Position numbers and translations under genes: made by a program
DNA from: Flavobacterium enshiense DK69
GTDB lineage: Bacteria; Bacteroidota; Bacteroidia; Flavobacteriales; Flavobacteriaceae
Reading direction: 5' to 3'
NCBI RefSeq assembly: GCF_000498495.1
Contig: NZ_AVCS01000015.1
Coordinates: 248,001-312,000, forward strand
Length of the DNA: 64,000 nucleotides
Shown here: positions 19,942 to 28,710 of the stretch, one piece after another
Numbering within the stretch: the first letter of the stretch is position 1
Layout of the letters: every line of letters starts with the position of its first letter
The notes under the pieces: model-generated
Databases searched by the model: none
What the model was told of the DNA's origin: nothing
Seen by the model: the letters and a program-made list of their open reading frames with translations, nothing else

Positions 19942-19967
19942 AGTTTACGGTCTCAGTTTACAGTTTT
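19941..19967. repeat. Short heptamer-like array (CAGTTTA)
   Basis: CAGTTTA, a 6-mer, CAGTTTA, then CAGTTTT. The same CTGnnnn theme appears on the minus strand (TAAACTG). It begins at the GTG start of the methyltransferase gene. Confidence 0.45.
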
Positions 19968-20022
19968 CTTGTTGTCTCCGTTTACAGTCCGGTGAATTCC
20001 GATTAAAGATTCTTCTAATTTA

Positions 20023-20412
20023 CTAATCTAGTTTATAATCATCGAATTCGTATTCGCTTGTAATGCTTTTAAAGTGAACTACCAATCCTTCTTTTATGCT
20101 ATACTTATAGGATTCAAAAGTTTCACTGTCCTCCTGTTGTTCGTAAAATGTATCCCCTTTTGTCCACCATTTTCCTTTTTCTGTAAAAGTTTCAATTTCA
20201 CAGTTTTCCTTGGTAGTAAACATAATTGTATATGTTCCGTTGCTGAATCTTTGAACAATCCAATGTTTTTCAATTCCCTTAATCTGTTTTTCGATTTCAA
20301 AACCTTTCCAAATTCCTACCAGTTTTTTGTCGTTTGCTGAAATTTTATTCGTCGTAGCTGAAGTTGTGAGAATCAGCACTATAACAGCTGCAAATATTTT
20401 AATTGCTTTCAT
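20023..20412 (-). CDS. Small exported lipocalin-like protein
   Basis: 129 residues with a signal peptide (about 1-26, 'IFAAVIVLILTTSATTNKISA'-type hydrophobic core). The mature part begins 'KKLVGIWKGFEIEKQ' and has repeated short beta-strand segments ('GTYTIMFTT', 'KGKWWTKGDTFY', 'EGLVVHFKSI'). This resembles the small lipocalin-like domains of Bacteroidetes, but no exact family is claimed. The gene starts 6 bases after the stop of the gene at 20419, so the two are co-transcribed. Confidence 0.7.
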   Translation of the reverse strand: MKAIKIFAAVIVLILTTSATTNKISANDKKLVGIWKGFEIEKQIKGIEKHWIVQRFSNGTYTIMFTTKENCEIETFTEKGKWWTKGDTFYEQQEDSETFESYKYSIKEGLVVHFKSITSEYEFDDYKLD

Positions 20413-20418
20413 GATTTA

Positions 20419-21189
20419 TTAATTAGGGATATCTATTGTTTTTATATTGTCAGTAGTGAAAATAAAAATGAAATTCTCTGCAGATTTTAAGCGCTCCATT
20501 TCTTTTTCCTTCTCATAAAGATACTTATTCTGTTTTTTTCTTTTTTTCTCTTCTTTTTCCAAATCTTTAAACTCAGACTGAAGATATGTGTCTGATTCTT
20601 TAACTAGATTGATGGTTTCCTCAAGCATTTTTTTGTATTCTTCGGTTTGCTTGAATTTTTCGAAATGCTTGAATTTTAATTGGGTAAACTCTTCTGCAGT
20701 AACCTTAACTTCTTTAATGAAATTTCCTTGACTGATTTCAATTAAATGGTAATTCTCGTAAGTGGAACTGTATCCCATGTGGACATAGTTGATTAATTTT
20801 CCATAAGGGCAAATCAAAACCCCATTGTAGAAATTGCATTCAAAATCTTTGATTTCTCCAAAAATATCATTGTAAATTGAAATTAACTTTCTTTGAGTAC
20901 TGCCTTTTTCATCTTCTATATATTCTTCTTTATACAGATCATGAACCACTAACTTGTTGTTTTCTATTTTGAAATAGGCAATATATCCTCTCCAATTACC
21001 TGTGCTAAAAGAAGTTATTAAACCGTCTTTTATTGGGTTCTTTTTAAAATAAGGTTCTAAGGGATTGGCATGGATGGCCAGGGTGTCTTTCCCCTGAATT
21101 AAATAATCAGGGACTTGTCCTGTGGCGCTAACTTTCAGCGTTGACAGTAGAAAAAAAAGAAAAAAGCAAAGTTGGTTTATACAATTCAT
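20419..21189 (-). CDS. Exported protein of unknown function
   Basis: 256 residues with a signal peptide (1-22, ending 'LKVSATG'). The mature part begins 'QVPDYLIQGKDTLAIHANPL', a pattern seen in Flavobacteria surface proteins, continues with 'IYNDIFGEIKDFECNFYNG' and ends with a Lys/Glu-rich coiled-coil-like stretch ('FKDLEKEEKKRKKQNKYLYE'). No known fold is recognised. It is the first gene of a two-gene unit with 20412-20023. Confidence 0.7.
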   Translation of the reverse strand: MNCINQLCFFLFFLLSTLKVSATGQVPDYLIQGKDTLAIHANPLEPYFKKNPIKDGLITSFSTGNWRGYIAYFKIENNKLVVHDLYKEEYIEDEKGSTQRKLISIYNDIFGEIKDFECNFYNGVLICPYGKLINYVHMGYSSTYENYHLIEISQGNFIKEVKVTAEEFTQLKFKHFEKFKQTEEYKKMLEETINLVKESDTYLQSEFKDLEKEEKKRKKQNKYLYEKEKEMERLKSAENFIFIFTTDNIKTIDIPN

Positions 21190-21215
21190 TTTGTAGCGTT
21201 TTTTGCAATAAAAAC

Positions 21216-21255
21216 GACAGCCTCCTTATTAAATTGTGTTTGATACACGGCTGTC
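21216..21255 (-). terminator. Terminator of the ABC-F gene
   Basis: Minus-strand stem GACAGCC/GGCTGTC followed by GTTTTTATTG. Confidence 0.65.
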
Positions 21256-21269
21256 TGCTTCGACTAAGA

Positions 21270-23129
21270 TTATTCTTCCATCTTAGCCGACAGTTCAAAC
21301 CAGCGTTCTTCTTTCTCTTCTATTTTTTTGATAACGTTCTGCAATTCGTTGGCTTTTTTCTCAATGTCAGCATCGGCTACTTTCCCGTCCGAAAACAATT
21401 GCTCGATTTCCTTTTTCTTGAATTCCAGATCTTTGATTTCACGTTCAATTTTTTGGAATTCTTTCTGCTCATTAAACGATAAACCTGAAGAAGCTGTGTT
21501 GTTCTGTTTCCAGTTGACTTTTTCCTTCGGTTCTTCTTTTACAGGTTCTATGCTGTCTTCATACGCTCTGAAATCTGAGTAATTTCCAGGGAAGTTTTCA
21601 ATCTCCCCCTGACCTCTGAAAACAAACAAATGATCTACAATTTTATCCATGAAGTAGCGGTCGTGACTTACCACCAATAAACAGCCCGGATAATCCAAAA
21701 GGAAGCTTTCCAGAACGTTGAGTGTTACGATATCCAAATCGTTCGTAGGCTCATCGAGAATCAAAAAGTTCGGGTTTTGAATTAAAACGGTACACAAGTA
21801 CAAACGTTTCAGTTCGCCACCGCTTAGTTTTTCAACATAATCGTATTGTTTTTTAGCATCGAATAAAAATCGTTCCAACAATTGCGAAGCCGAAATAATC
21901 CTTCCTTTTGCCAACGGTATATATTCTCCGTATTCTTTAATGATATCAATGACACGTTGTCCCGGTTTCGGGTTGATACCGCTTTGAGTGTAGTAGCCTA
22001 TTTTAATTGTATCACCCACAACGACTTTTCCACTATCGGCAGGAATCGTTCCGGTTAACAAATTCAGGAAAGTCGATTTTCCGGTTCCGTTTTTCCCGAT
22101 GATTCCGATTCGGGCTCCACGTTGAAAATCAAAAGTAAAATCATTTAAAATTACCTTATCGCCGAATTTTTTAGAGATTTTGTGAAGCTCGATAATCTTG
22201 CTTCCCATACGTTCCATGTTGATTTCCAGTTCGACCACGTTTTCTTTTCTGCGGCTTTCGGCTACTTCTTTAATTTTGTAAAAATCATCCTGGCGCGATT
22301 TCGATTTGGTCGTACGCGCTTTTGGTTGGCGGCGCATCCAGGCCAATTCCTTCACGAAAAGGTTCTGCGCCTTGTCGATAGTGGCATTTTCCGAAGCGAT
22401 ACGCTCTTCTTTTTTCTCCAGATAATAGGAATAATTTCCTTTGTATTGGTATAATTTTCCGTTGTCCAATTCGATGATTTCGTTACAAACGCGCTCCAAA
22501 AAGAAACGGTCGTGCGTCACCATAAACAACGTGATGTTTTCTTTTGCAAAATAACTTTCAAGCCATTCGATCATCTCCAGATCCAAGTGATTCGTAGGCT
22601 CGTCCAAAATCAATAAATCCGGGCGGTTAATTAGGATAATGGCCAATGACAGGCGTTTTTTCTGTCCTCCCGAAAGGTTTTTTACCTTCAGTTTGAAATC
22701 TTCCAGCTTCAGTTTGAAGAGAATCTGCTTGAATTGCGTCTCAAAATCCCAGGCATTATGACGATCCATATTATCGAATGCCTTTTGATAGGCTTCTTCG
22801 TCTTCCGGATGTTCCAATGCTTTTTCATATTGCTCAATCACCTTCAGAATCTCGTTGTCCGAAGCGAAAATACTTTCCTCAATCGTAAGTTCATCCTGCA
22901 GATTATGATCCTGCGACAAAAATGCCATTTTAATGTCTTTGCGCACCACAACCTGCCCCGTATCTGGTTCATCCTCACCATTGATAATCTTCATGATGCA
23001 GGTTTTTCCTGAACCGTTTTTGGCAATAAAAGCTATTTTCTGGTCTTTGTTAATCCCAAATGAAATGTTTTCAAACAGCGTACGCTCTCCGAATGACTTT
23101 GATATATTTTCGACTGATAGATAATTCAC
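21270..23129 (-). CDS. ABC-F family ATPase (Uup-like)
   Basis: 619 residues with two ABC domains and no membrane segment. Domain 1 has 'AKNGSGKTCIM', 'LSGGQKKRLSLA' and 'LLILDEPTNHLD'. Domain 2 has 'GKNGTGKSTFLN', 'LSGGELKRLYL' and 'FLILDEPTNDLD'. A basic linker ('RRQPKARTTKSKSRQ') lies between them. The C-terminus is a charged coiled coil (about 540-619), as in Uup. ABC-F proteins act on the ribosome or on DNA junctions rather than in transport. Uup-like is preferred over EttA because of the C-terminal coil. It has its own promoter (23179) and terminator. Confidence 0.92.
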   Translation of the reverse strand: MNYLSVENISKSFGERTLFENISFGINKDQKIAFIAKNGSGKTCIMKIINGEDEPDTGQVVVRKDIKMAFLSQDHNLQDELTIEESIFASDNEILKVIEQYEKALEHPEDEEAYQKAFDNMDRHNAWDFETQFKQILFKLKLEDFKLKVKNLSGGQKKRLSLAIILINRPDLLILDEPTNHLDLEMIEWLESYFAKENITLFMVTHDRFFLERVCNEIIELDNGKLYQYKGNYSYYLEKKEERIASENATIDKAQNLFVKELAWMRRQPKARTTKSKSRQDDFYKIKEVAESRRKENVVELEINMERMGSKIIELHKISKKFGDKVILNDFTFDFQRGARIGIIGKNGTGKSTFLNLLTGTIPADSGKVVVGDTIKIGYYTQSGINPKPGQRVIDIIKEYGEYIPLAKGRIISASQLLERFLFDAKKQYDYVEKLSGGELKRLYLCTVLIQNPNFLILDEPTNDLDIVTLNVLESFLLDYPGCLLVVSHDRYFMDKIVDHLFVFRGQGEIENFPGNYSDFRAYEDSIEPVKEEPKEKVNWKQNNTASSGLSFNEQKEFQKIEREIKDLEFKKKEIEQLFSDGKVADADIEKKANELQNVIKKIEEKEERWFELSAKMEE

Positions 23130-23178
23130 GTGGTATATTTTTTACTTCGTACAATTCGACCTAAAAGGGTCTTGGGTG

Positions 23179-23186
23179 CAAAAGTA
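23179..23186 (-). promoter_or_regulatory. ABC-F gene -7 element
   Basis: Minus-strand TACTTTTG matches TAnnTTTG 49 bases before the start codon. Confidence 0.4.
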
Positions 23187-23300
23187 ATCAAATAACAGCT
23201 ATTAAGAAGTGTTTATGTTTCTATAGGCAAATTACGATTGCGGTTACAGATAATTTTGATTTGGGTTATTAAGTGTTTACGTACAGTTCAATAAATAGCT

Positions 23301-23308
23301 TAAATTTG
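23301..23308 (+). promoter_or_regulatory. -7 element of the barrel protein gene
   Basis: TAAATTTG is an exact TAnnTTTG match 28 bases before the start at 23337. Confidence 0.45.
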
Positions 23309-23336
23309 TAATAACGCTGTTGTAAAAAAAGAAAAG

Positions 23337-24524
23337 ATGAATCATTTATTTGTTGCGATACTGGCGATATTTCTTTTTTCTACGGATATTGGTTATTCGC
23401 AAAGCGATTCAATTAAGTATAACAGTAAAGATATTCGGGATATTTACAAAAAGATTTTTGTAAAAAGCGACTCGATTAACAAGTTTAAAGATAAAAGAAT
23501 TGCATTTTCCTTGTTTCCTTCTCCGGCAGGATCAGATGCTGGCGGTGGATTTGTAATTTCATTTTTGACAACCTTTTACCTCGGTGAAGACACCAAAAAT
23601 ACCAGGATGTCTGAGGTGATTTTCACTCCTTATTTCAGTTTGGATGGCCAATATGTTTTTCCGATTACAACTTATTTATATACCAATAAAAACATTTACA
23701 ATTTTACCGGTGACTACCGTTATATGATCTATCCTCAACCTACGTATGGTTTAGGAAATAATAATTCGGAAACGGAAATATCAAGATTAGAGTACAAACA
23801 GTGGCGTTTTTATCAGTTTGCTACCCGAAAAGTTGCCGGGAATTTCAGGATGGGGCTCGGGGTTTTATTTGATAGTTATGAAGGTATTTCAGAGGAATCG
23901 TTTATTGAGGAAGAAACCGATTACGTTAAATACATGAAAGGGGATTTCTCTAATGTGAGTTCTTTTGGCATTGCGCTTCAGCTTTTATACGATTCAAGAA
24001 TCAATGTAATCAATCCGGAGCAAGGGTTTTATGCAGAGCTCGATTATCGTAATAATTTTAATGGTGGTTTGGATAATCAGGAGTGGAAATCCATATATGT
24101 TGACTTGAGAAAGTATTATTCATTGCATAAAAAACTTCATAGAGTATTGGCAGGCAGGTTCTTTTACTGGTCTACCTTTTGGGGTGATCCGCATTATCTG
24201 GATTTGCCGAGTATCGGTTGGGACCGTTTTGGGAAAACTGGTAGAGGTTTTACACGAAACAGATTCAGAAGTAATGGTTTGTTGTATTTTGAGAGTGAAT
24301 ACAGGACAGATATTACCAGAGATGGTTTTTTTGGAGCCGTTTTTTTTGCGAATGTTTCTTCAGTTTCAAAATTGTATACTTCTGAATTTACCAAATGGCA
24401 CCCTGCCGTGGGGACGGGATTGCGTGTGAAATGGAATAAGAAAAACAATAACAATGTGACCCTGGATTTTGGGGTGAGTAAAAACGACTGGTCATTGCGT
24501 GTGAGTCTGGCTGAGAATTTCTAA
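23337..24524 (+). CDS. BamA/TamA-like outer membrane beta-barrel protein
   Basis: 395 residues with a signal peptide (about 1-21, ending 'GYSQ'). After a short N-terminal segment the sequence is a string of amphipathic beta strands: 'IAFSLFPSPAGSDAGGGFVI', 'FRMGLGVLFDSYEG', 'LHRVLAGRFFYWSTFWGDP'. It also has 'GRGFTRNRFRSNGLLYFESE', like the surface-antigen barrel of Omp85 proteins, and ends on a barrel-type strand ('LRVSLAENF'). POTRA domains are not visible. This suggests a barrel-only Omp85 relative. Its role is unknown. Confidence 0.75.
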   Translation: MNHLFVAILAIFLFSTDIGYSQSDSIKYNSKDIRDIYKKIFVKSDSINKFKDKRIAFSLFPSPAGSDAGGGFVISFLTTFYLGEDTKNTRMSEVIFTPYFSLDGQYVFPITTYLYTNKNIYNFTGDYRYMIYPQPTYGLGNNNSETEISRLEYKQWRFYQFATRKVAGNFRMGLGVLFDSYEGISEESFIEEETDYVKYMKGDFSNVSSFGIALQLLYDSRINVINPEQGFYAELDYRNNFNGGLDNQEWKSIYVDLRKYYSLHKKLHRVLAGRFFYWSTFWGDPHYLDLPSIGWDRFGKTGRGFTRNRFRSNGLLYFESEYRTDITRDGFFGAVFFANVSSVSKLYTSEFTKWHPAVGTGLRVKWNKKNNNNVTLDFGVSKNDWSLRVSLAENF

Positions 24525-24549
24525 TTTTCAGAATCGACGAATTTCGCAT

Positions 24550-24557
24550 TATATTTG
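24550..24557 (+). promoter_or_regulatory. -7 element 4 bases before the GT2 start codon
   Basis: TATATTTG is an exact TAnnTTTG match at 24550-24557. The family-supported ATG is at 24562, so a transcript from here would be leaderless or nearly so. Confidence 0.4.
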
Positions 24558-24561
24558 TCCG

Positions 24562-25743
24562 ATGCAACTATCGGTAATCATACTTAATTACAACGTCCGC
24601 TATTTTCTCGAGCAATGTGTTTTGAGTGTTCAGAAAGCACTTGTGGGTATTGAAGGCGAAATTATCGTCGTGGATAATTTTTCTGCGGATAGCAGCTGCG
24701 ACATGATGAAGCTGCGATTCCCCAATGTAAGACTGATCGAAAACAAAGCCAATCTCGGTTTTCCAAAAGGAAATAATATAGGCGTGGACGAAGCAAAAGG
24801 GAAATATATCTGCATTTTAAATCCGGATACCGTCGTAGCTGAAGATACATTTCAAAAAGTTCTGGCCTTCGCCGAATCAAAATCCGATTTGGGGATTGTA
24901 GGATGCAAACTTATTGACGGTACGGGAAATTTTCTTCCGGAATGCAAACGCGGAACCCCAACACCTTGGGTGGCTTTTACCAAAATTTTCGGATTGTATA
25001 AACTCTTTCCAAAATCAGGTTTTTTCAATAAATATTATGCCCAGCATTTATCCGAAAACCAAACCGGGAAAGTAGATATACTCGTCGGAGCTTTCATGGT
25101 GATGAAGCGCGATTTGTACCTTGAAGTCGGAGGGTTTGACGAAAACTGTTTTATGTATTCGGATGATATCGATTTGAGTTATACGGTTTTAAAATCCGGA
25201 AAATCGAATTATTATTTCCACGAAACTTCGGTAATACATTATAAAGGAGAAAGCACAGTGCGCGACGGAACCTACATGAAGCGTTTCCGCGAAGCCATGC
25301 ACTTTTTCTATAAAAAGCATTTCGGAGGTTCTTTTGTTTTTGACGTTTTCATGCGAATCGGGGCTTTCCTGTTTGCGATATTAAAAAAACAGCAACAGCA
25401 ACAAATCGTTTCCAAACCAGATGAATACATGTTGTTTTCTTTCAATGAAAGTATGAAGGGTAAATTGGAAAAACAGTTGCAAAAAAAGGTGTCTCAGGCT
25501 GCTGATATTAATGAAAATGCCTTATTTTCGCAGGAAAATTCGAAAGGAGACCGAAGGGAAATAGTATTGGATAACAGTAGTTTTTCGTTTAAGGAAATCA
25601 TCGGCTTTCTGGAGAAAAATAAAAACAAAGGGTTTACCTTTAAAATCATTCCTGATAAGGCTCGTTTTATGATTGGAAGCAACAGCAGCAACGACAGGGG
25701 AGAGATTATTGTGTTGCAAAATTCGGATTTAAAAGATTCGTAA
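24562..25743 (+). CDS. Glycosyltransferase family 2
   Basis: 393 residues. The GT-A fold enzyme has 'LSVIILNYNVRYFLEQCV' at the N-terminus, nucleotide-sugar motif 'IIVVDNFSADSS', 'NPDTVVAED' and 'CFMYSDDIDLSYTVLKSGK'. It resembles the rhamnosyltransferase/WbbL-type group of cell-surface polysaccharide enzymes. A hydrophobic segment near 265-275 and a charged C-terminal tail follow. The last 90 residues ('EYMLFSFNESMKGKLEK' onward) are not part of the GT2 core and are unassigned. It is a single gene, not in a polysaccharide cluster. Confidence 0.9.
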   Translation: MQLSVIILNYNVRYFLEQCVLSVQKALVGIEGEIIVVDNFSADSSCDMMKLRFPNVRLIENKANLGFPKGNNIGVDEAKGKYICILNPDTVVAEDTFQKVLAFAESKSDLGIVGCKLIDGTGNFLPECKRGTPTPWVAFTKIFGLYKLFPKSGFFNKYYAQHLSENQTGKVDILVGAFMVMKRDLYLEVGGFDENCFMYSDDIDLSYTVLKSGKSNYYFHETSVIHYKGESTVRDGTYMKRFREAMHFFYKKHFGGSFVFDVFMRIGAFLFAILKKQQQQQIVSKPDEYMLFSFNESMKGKLEKQLQKKVSQAADINENALFSQENSKGDRREIVLDNSSFSFKEIIGFLEKNKNKGFTFKIIPDKARFMIGSNSSNDRGEIIVLQNSDLKDS

Positions 25744-25808
25744 TTCTGAAAAATATAAAAAAATCGCGCAAATTTGTTTAATTCGTCGCTAAGGCTCAAA
25801 ATATTTAT

Positions 25809-25816
25809 TAATTTTG
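25809..25816 (+). promoter_or_regulatory. -7 element of the E2 gene
   Basis: TAATTTTG is an exact TAnnTTTG match 37 bases before the ATG. Confidence 0.45.
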
Positions 25817-25853
25817 CAAACCAAAGACGAAAACACAACTTTAGTTTAAAGAT

Positions 25854-27149
25854 ATGGCAAAGTTTGAATTGAAATTACCCAAAATGGGAGAAAGTGTTGC
25901 TGAAGCAACCGTTACCAACTGGTTAAAAAAGGTTGGAGATAAAATTGAAATGGACGAAGCAGTACTTGAAATTGCTACCGATAAAGTAGACAGTGAAGTG
26001 CCTTCTGAAGTGGCGGGAACACTTGTTGAAATTCTTTTCAACACAGATGATGTGGTACAAGTAGGACAAACCATTGCTATCATCGAAACTGAAGGTGGTG
26101 CCGTGGAAGCTCCAAAAGCAGAAGCTGTAGCGGCTCCTGTTGCAGAAGTAGCTAAAACGGTTGAGGCAGCGAAAGAAGCTGCAGCTCCTGCAGATTTTTC
26201 AGGTTCTGATAAATTCTTCTCTCCACTAGTGAAAAACATTGCTAAAGAAGAAGGAATTTCATTAGCTGAATTAGAATCGATTCAAGGGACCGGAAAAGAC
26301 GGTCGTGTAAATAAAGAAGATATCTTAAATTACGTTAAAAATAGAGGAAGCCAACCGGCTCCGGTTACAGCTCCTACGGCTCCAAAAGTTGCAGCTCCTG
26401 CAGTTGAGGTTTCAAAAGCAGCTCCTGTTTCTGTTAACGGTGGTGACGAAATCGTGGAAATGGACAGAATGCGTAAGCTGATTTCCAAATACATGGTTGA
26501 ATCGATACAAACTTCGGCTCACGTTCAGTCGTTCATTGAAGTGGATGTTACCAACATCGTAAAATGGAGAGATAAAGTGAAAAATGCTTTCGAAAAGAGA
26601 GAAGGAGAAAAATTAACGTTTACGCCAATCTTCATGGAAGCTGTTGCCAAAGCGTTAAAAGATTTCCCTGGAATGAATATTTCTGTTGATGGTGATTACA
26701 TCATCAAGCGTAAAAATATCAATTTAGGTATGGCTGCCGCGTTACCAAACGGAAACTTAATCGTTCCGGTAATCAAAAATGCAGACCAGTTAAACCTTGT
26801 AGGTATGGCTAAAGCGGTAAACGATTTAGGAAACCGTGCTAAAGCTGGTAAATTGAAACCAGACGATACGCAAGGCGGAACATATACGGTTACTAACGTT
26901 GGGACTTTCGGTTCTGTTTTCGGAACCCCTATCATCAACCAGCCACAAGTAGGTATTTTGGCTTTAGGTGCCATCAGAAAAGTACCGGCGGTTATTGAGA
27001 CTCCGGATGGTGATTTCATCGGAATCCGTCAGAAAATGTTCTTGTCGCACTCTTACGATCACAGAGTTGTGGACGGTGCATTAGGAGGAAGTTTTGTGAA
27101 ACGTGTCGCAGAATATTTGGAAGCTTGGGATATCAATAGAGATTTCTAA
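25854..27149 (+). CDS. 2-oxoacid dehydrogenase E2 (dihydrolipoyl acyltransferase)
   Basis: 431 residues. The E2 core of a 2-oxoacid dehydrogenase complex moves acyl groups from lipoyl to CoA. The lipoyl domain (1-77) has its modified lysine at K44 in 'ATDKVDSEV'. An Ala/Pro/Glu-rich linker is followed by the E1/E3-binding domain (about 125-160, 'GTGKDGRVNKEDIL'), a second linker, and the catalytic domain (200-431) with 'SYDHRVVDGALGG'. The DKVDSEV lipoyl motif is more like branched-chain or generic E2 than the pyruvate type. No E1 or E3 gene is adjacent, so the substrate is undecided. Confidence 0.92.
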   Translation: MAKFELKLPKMGESVAEATVTNWLKKVGDKIEMDEAVLEIATDKVDSEVPSEVAGTLVEILFNTDDVVQVGQTIAIIETEGGAVEAPKAEAVAAPVAEVAKTVEAAKEAAAPADFSGSDKFFSPLVKNIAKEEGISLAELESIQGTGKDGRVNKEDILNYVKNRGSQPAPVTAPTAPKVAAPAVEVSKAAPVSVNGGDEIVEMDRMRKLISKYMVESIQTSAHVQSFIEVDVTNIVKWRDKVKNAFEKREGEKLTFTPIFMEAVAKALKDFPGMNISVDGDYIIKRKNINLGMAAALPNGNLIVPVIKNADQLNLVGMAKAVNDLGNRAKAGKLKPDDTQGGTYTVTNVGTFGSVFGTPIINQPQVGILALGAIRKVPAVIETPDGDFIGIRQKMFLSHSYDHRVVDGALGGSFVKRVAEYLEAWDINRDF

Positions 27150-27170
27150 AATAAATTGTTAATAAATTAT

Positions 27171-27206
27171 AAAAACCCGGTTAGATACTTCTAATCGGGT
27201 TTTTTT
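27171..27206 (+). terminator. Terminator of the E2 gene
   Basis: AAAAACCCGGTTAGA pairs with TCTAATCGGGTTTTT, followed by more T. Confidence 0.85.
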
Positions 27207-27388
27207 TATATTTGGAACGTGAAAGAAATATTTTGTTAAATTATTTTCTATTTCTTTCTCCAGTGAATCTGTATAGAAATGAAATATGGCCGGGATAGAC
27301 AAAGCCTGATAACAGGTTGTTATTGTGCAAAAGTTTAAGAAATAAATAGAATATCAAGAGAGTATAATCCTAAACTGTAAAAATAAGT

Positions 27389-28585
27389 ATGAAAAATTTT
27401 AAAGCATTTTTTTCTTTATGCTGTGCCTTAGTTGTGCTGGTATCTTGTAGTAAAGATGATCCGGAAACAAATACAAATACACCACCCGATTTTAATTCGA
27501 TAACCATAACCACTAAGCAGCCAGTCTTAAGCAGTGATTATTTGAGTTTCACTACAGGAGGGAAGTCTTCTGCAACTATTTCAAATTCTGAATACTCTGT
27601 TGGAGTGTGTTATGATACAAATACTAATCCGACTATAGCAGGTGGTTCAATGCAATCCTACGATATAACCGGTAGTGAATTTAGAAATCAAGTAAGTAAT
27701 TTGGTATTCGGGCAAACTTATTATGTTAGGGCTTACATGCAAAAACATACAACTGGTGAAGTTAAATATGGCAACCAGGTTTCTGTAAATATTCCAATGT
27801 CGTTGTCTACCGGTATCGTGAAAAATATCTCCCCGACAGGGTTTTCGGTAGATGTTAATGTTGGAAGTTCGTTGTCTTCCAACGACAATAGAGGGGTTTG
27901 TTACAGTACAAGTCAAAACCCAACTACAGACAATGAAGTGATTCATGATCCTACATCAGGTTCTGGGAATTTTTCTGTTTCGGTAGATGGTATTAATACA
28001 TTTTATCCTGATTACTACGTTTCTCCTAATACAACTTATTACTTGAGAAGTTTTGTTGTTATAAACGGATTTACTTATTATGGAAATCAGGTTTCGTTTA
28101 AAACTGCCGGATACGTTGGCGGTTCAGGAGGTTATGTGTTTTTCGATAAGGGTGAAACCACAAACGGCTGGAGATATTTGGAAGCAGCGCCATCCAGATT
28201 AGAAACAACAAATTACAGCTTGTTTAGATGGACTAATTCTACCTGTGGTTATTCATTTGTTTCCGGGTTAGGAAATGCCATTGGCGATGGTTATAACAAC
28301 TCTAATCTGATTCTTACAAGTTGTAATTATACTAATGTAGGGGCTACAATGTGCAGAGTAACGTCTTTAAACGGATTTACGGATTGGTTTTTACCTTCAA
28401 TTGATGAGTTGAAACAATTGTATAAATTGGATGCAATAGGTCTTGTAAATATGGATTCAAGTTATTTGTTGAGTTCTTCCCAATCCTCCAATTCACTGTG
28501 TTTTGTTTTGAATGCAGCTAATGGTACGGTTAGTACTACCGATAAATATTACTCAAATGTGGCTTGGCAGGTAAGGAGATTTTAA
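27389..28585 (+). CDS. Lipoprotein with DUF1566 (Lcl-like) C-terminal domain
   Basis: 398 residues. A lipoprotein signal ends at 'VLVSC' (Cys about 21), so the protein is membrane-anchored, probably surface exposed. Two fibronectin-like segments with 'GVCYDTNTNPTI' and 'GVCYSTSQNPTTDNE' follow, separated by 'YYVRAYMQKHTTGEV' and 'YYLRSFVVINGFTYYG'. The C-terminus (about 250-398) has 'GWRYLEAAPSR', 'WFLPSIDELKQLYK', 'YLLSSSQSS' and 'WQVRRF', the DUF1566 pattern found in collagen-binding-like and other adhesins. The ligand is not predictable. It stands alone, with a terminator about 55 bases downstream. Confidence 0.85.
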   Translation: MKNFKAFFSLCCALVVLVSCSKDDPETNTNTPPDFNSITITTKQPVLSSDYLSFTTGGKSSATISNSEYSVGVCYDTNTNPTIAGGSMQSYDITGSEFRNQVSNLVFGQTYYVRAYMQKHTTGEVKYGNQVSVNIPMSLSTGIVKNISPTGFSVDVNVGSSLSSNDNRGVCYSTSQNPTTDNEVIHDPTSGSGNFSVSVDGINTFYPDYYVSPNTTYYLRSFVVINGFTYYGNQVSFKTAGYVGGSGGYVFFDKGETTNGWRYLEAAPSRLETTNYSLFRWTNSTCGYSFVSGLGNAIGDGYNNSNLILTSCNYTNVGATMCRVTSLNGFTDWFLPSIDELKQLYKLDAIGLVNMDSSYLLSSSQSSNSLCFVLNAANGTVSTTDKYYSNVAWQVRRF

Positions 28586-28638
28586 GTAAATGATAATTCA
28601 TGAACGCTTTTTAATGGAGCAAGAAAGTAATAGCTTTA

Positions 28639-28669
28639 TAAAGGCCTCAATTTTGAGGTCTTTTTTTTT
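28639..28669 (+). terminator. Terminator of the DUF1566 lipoprotein gene
   Basis: Stem AAGGCCTCAA with TTGAGGTCTT and a T run. It lies in a segment duplicated near 30440 with the next gene's promoter region. Confidence 0.75.
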
Positions 28670-28710
28670 ACCTGAAGCGAATTTAGAGAGGGTTTTATTT
28701 TTGTAACTTT

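Noticed and set aside
21141-21482. Plus-strand frame over the ABC-F gene end and the unknown gene
   Set aside because: Overlaps two well-supported minus-strand coding ends and encodes a phenylalanine/lysine-rich shadow.
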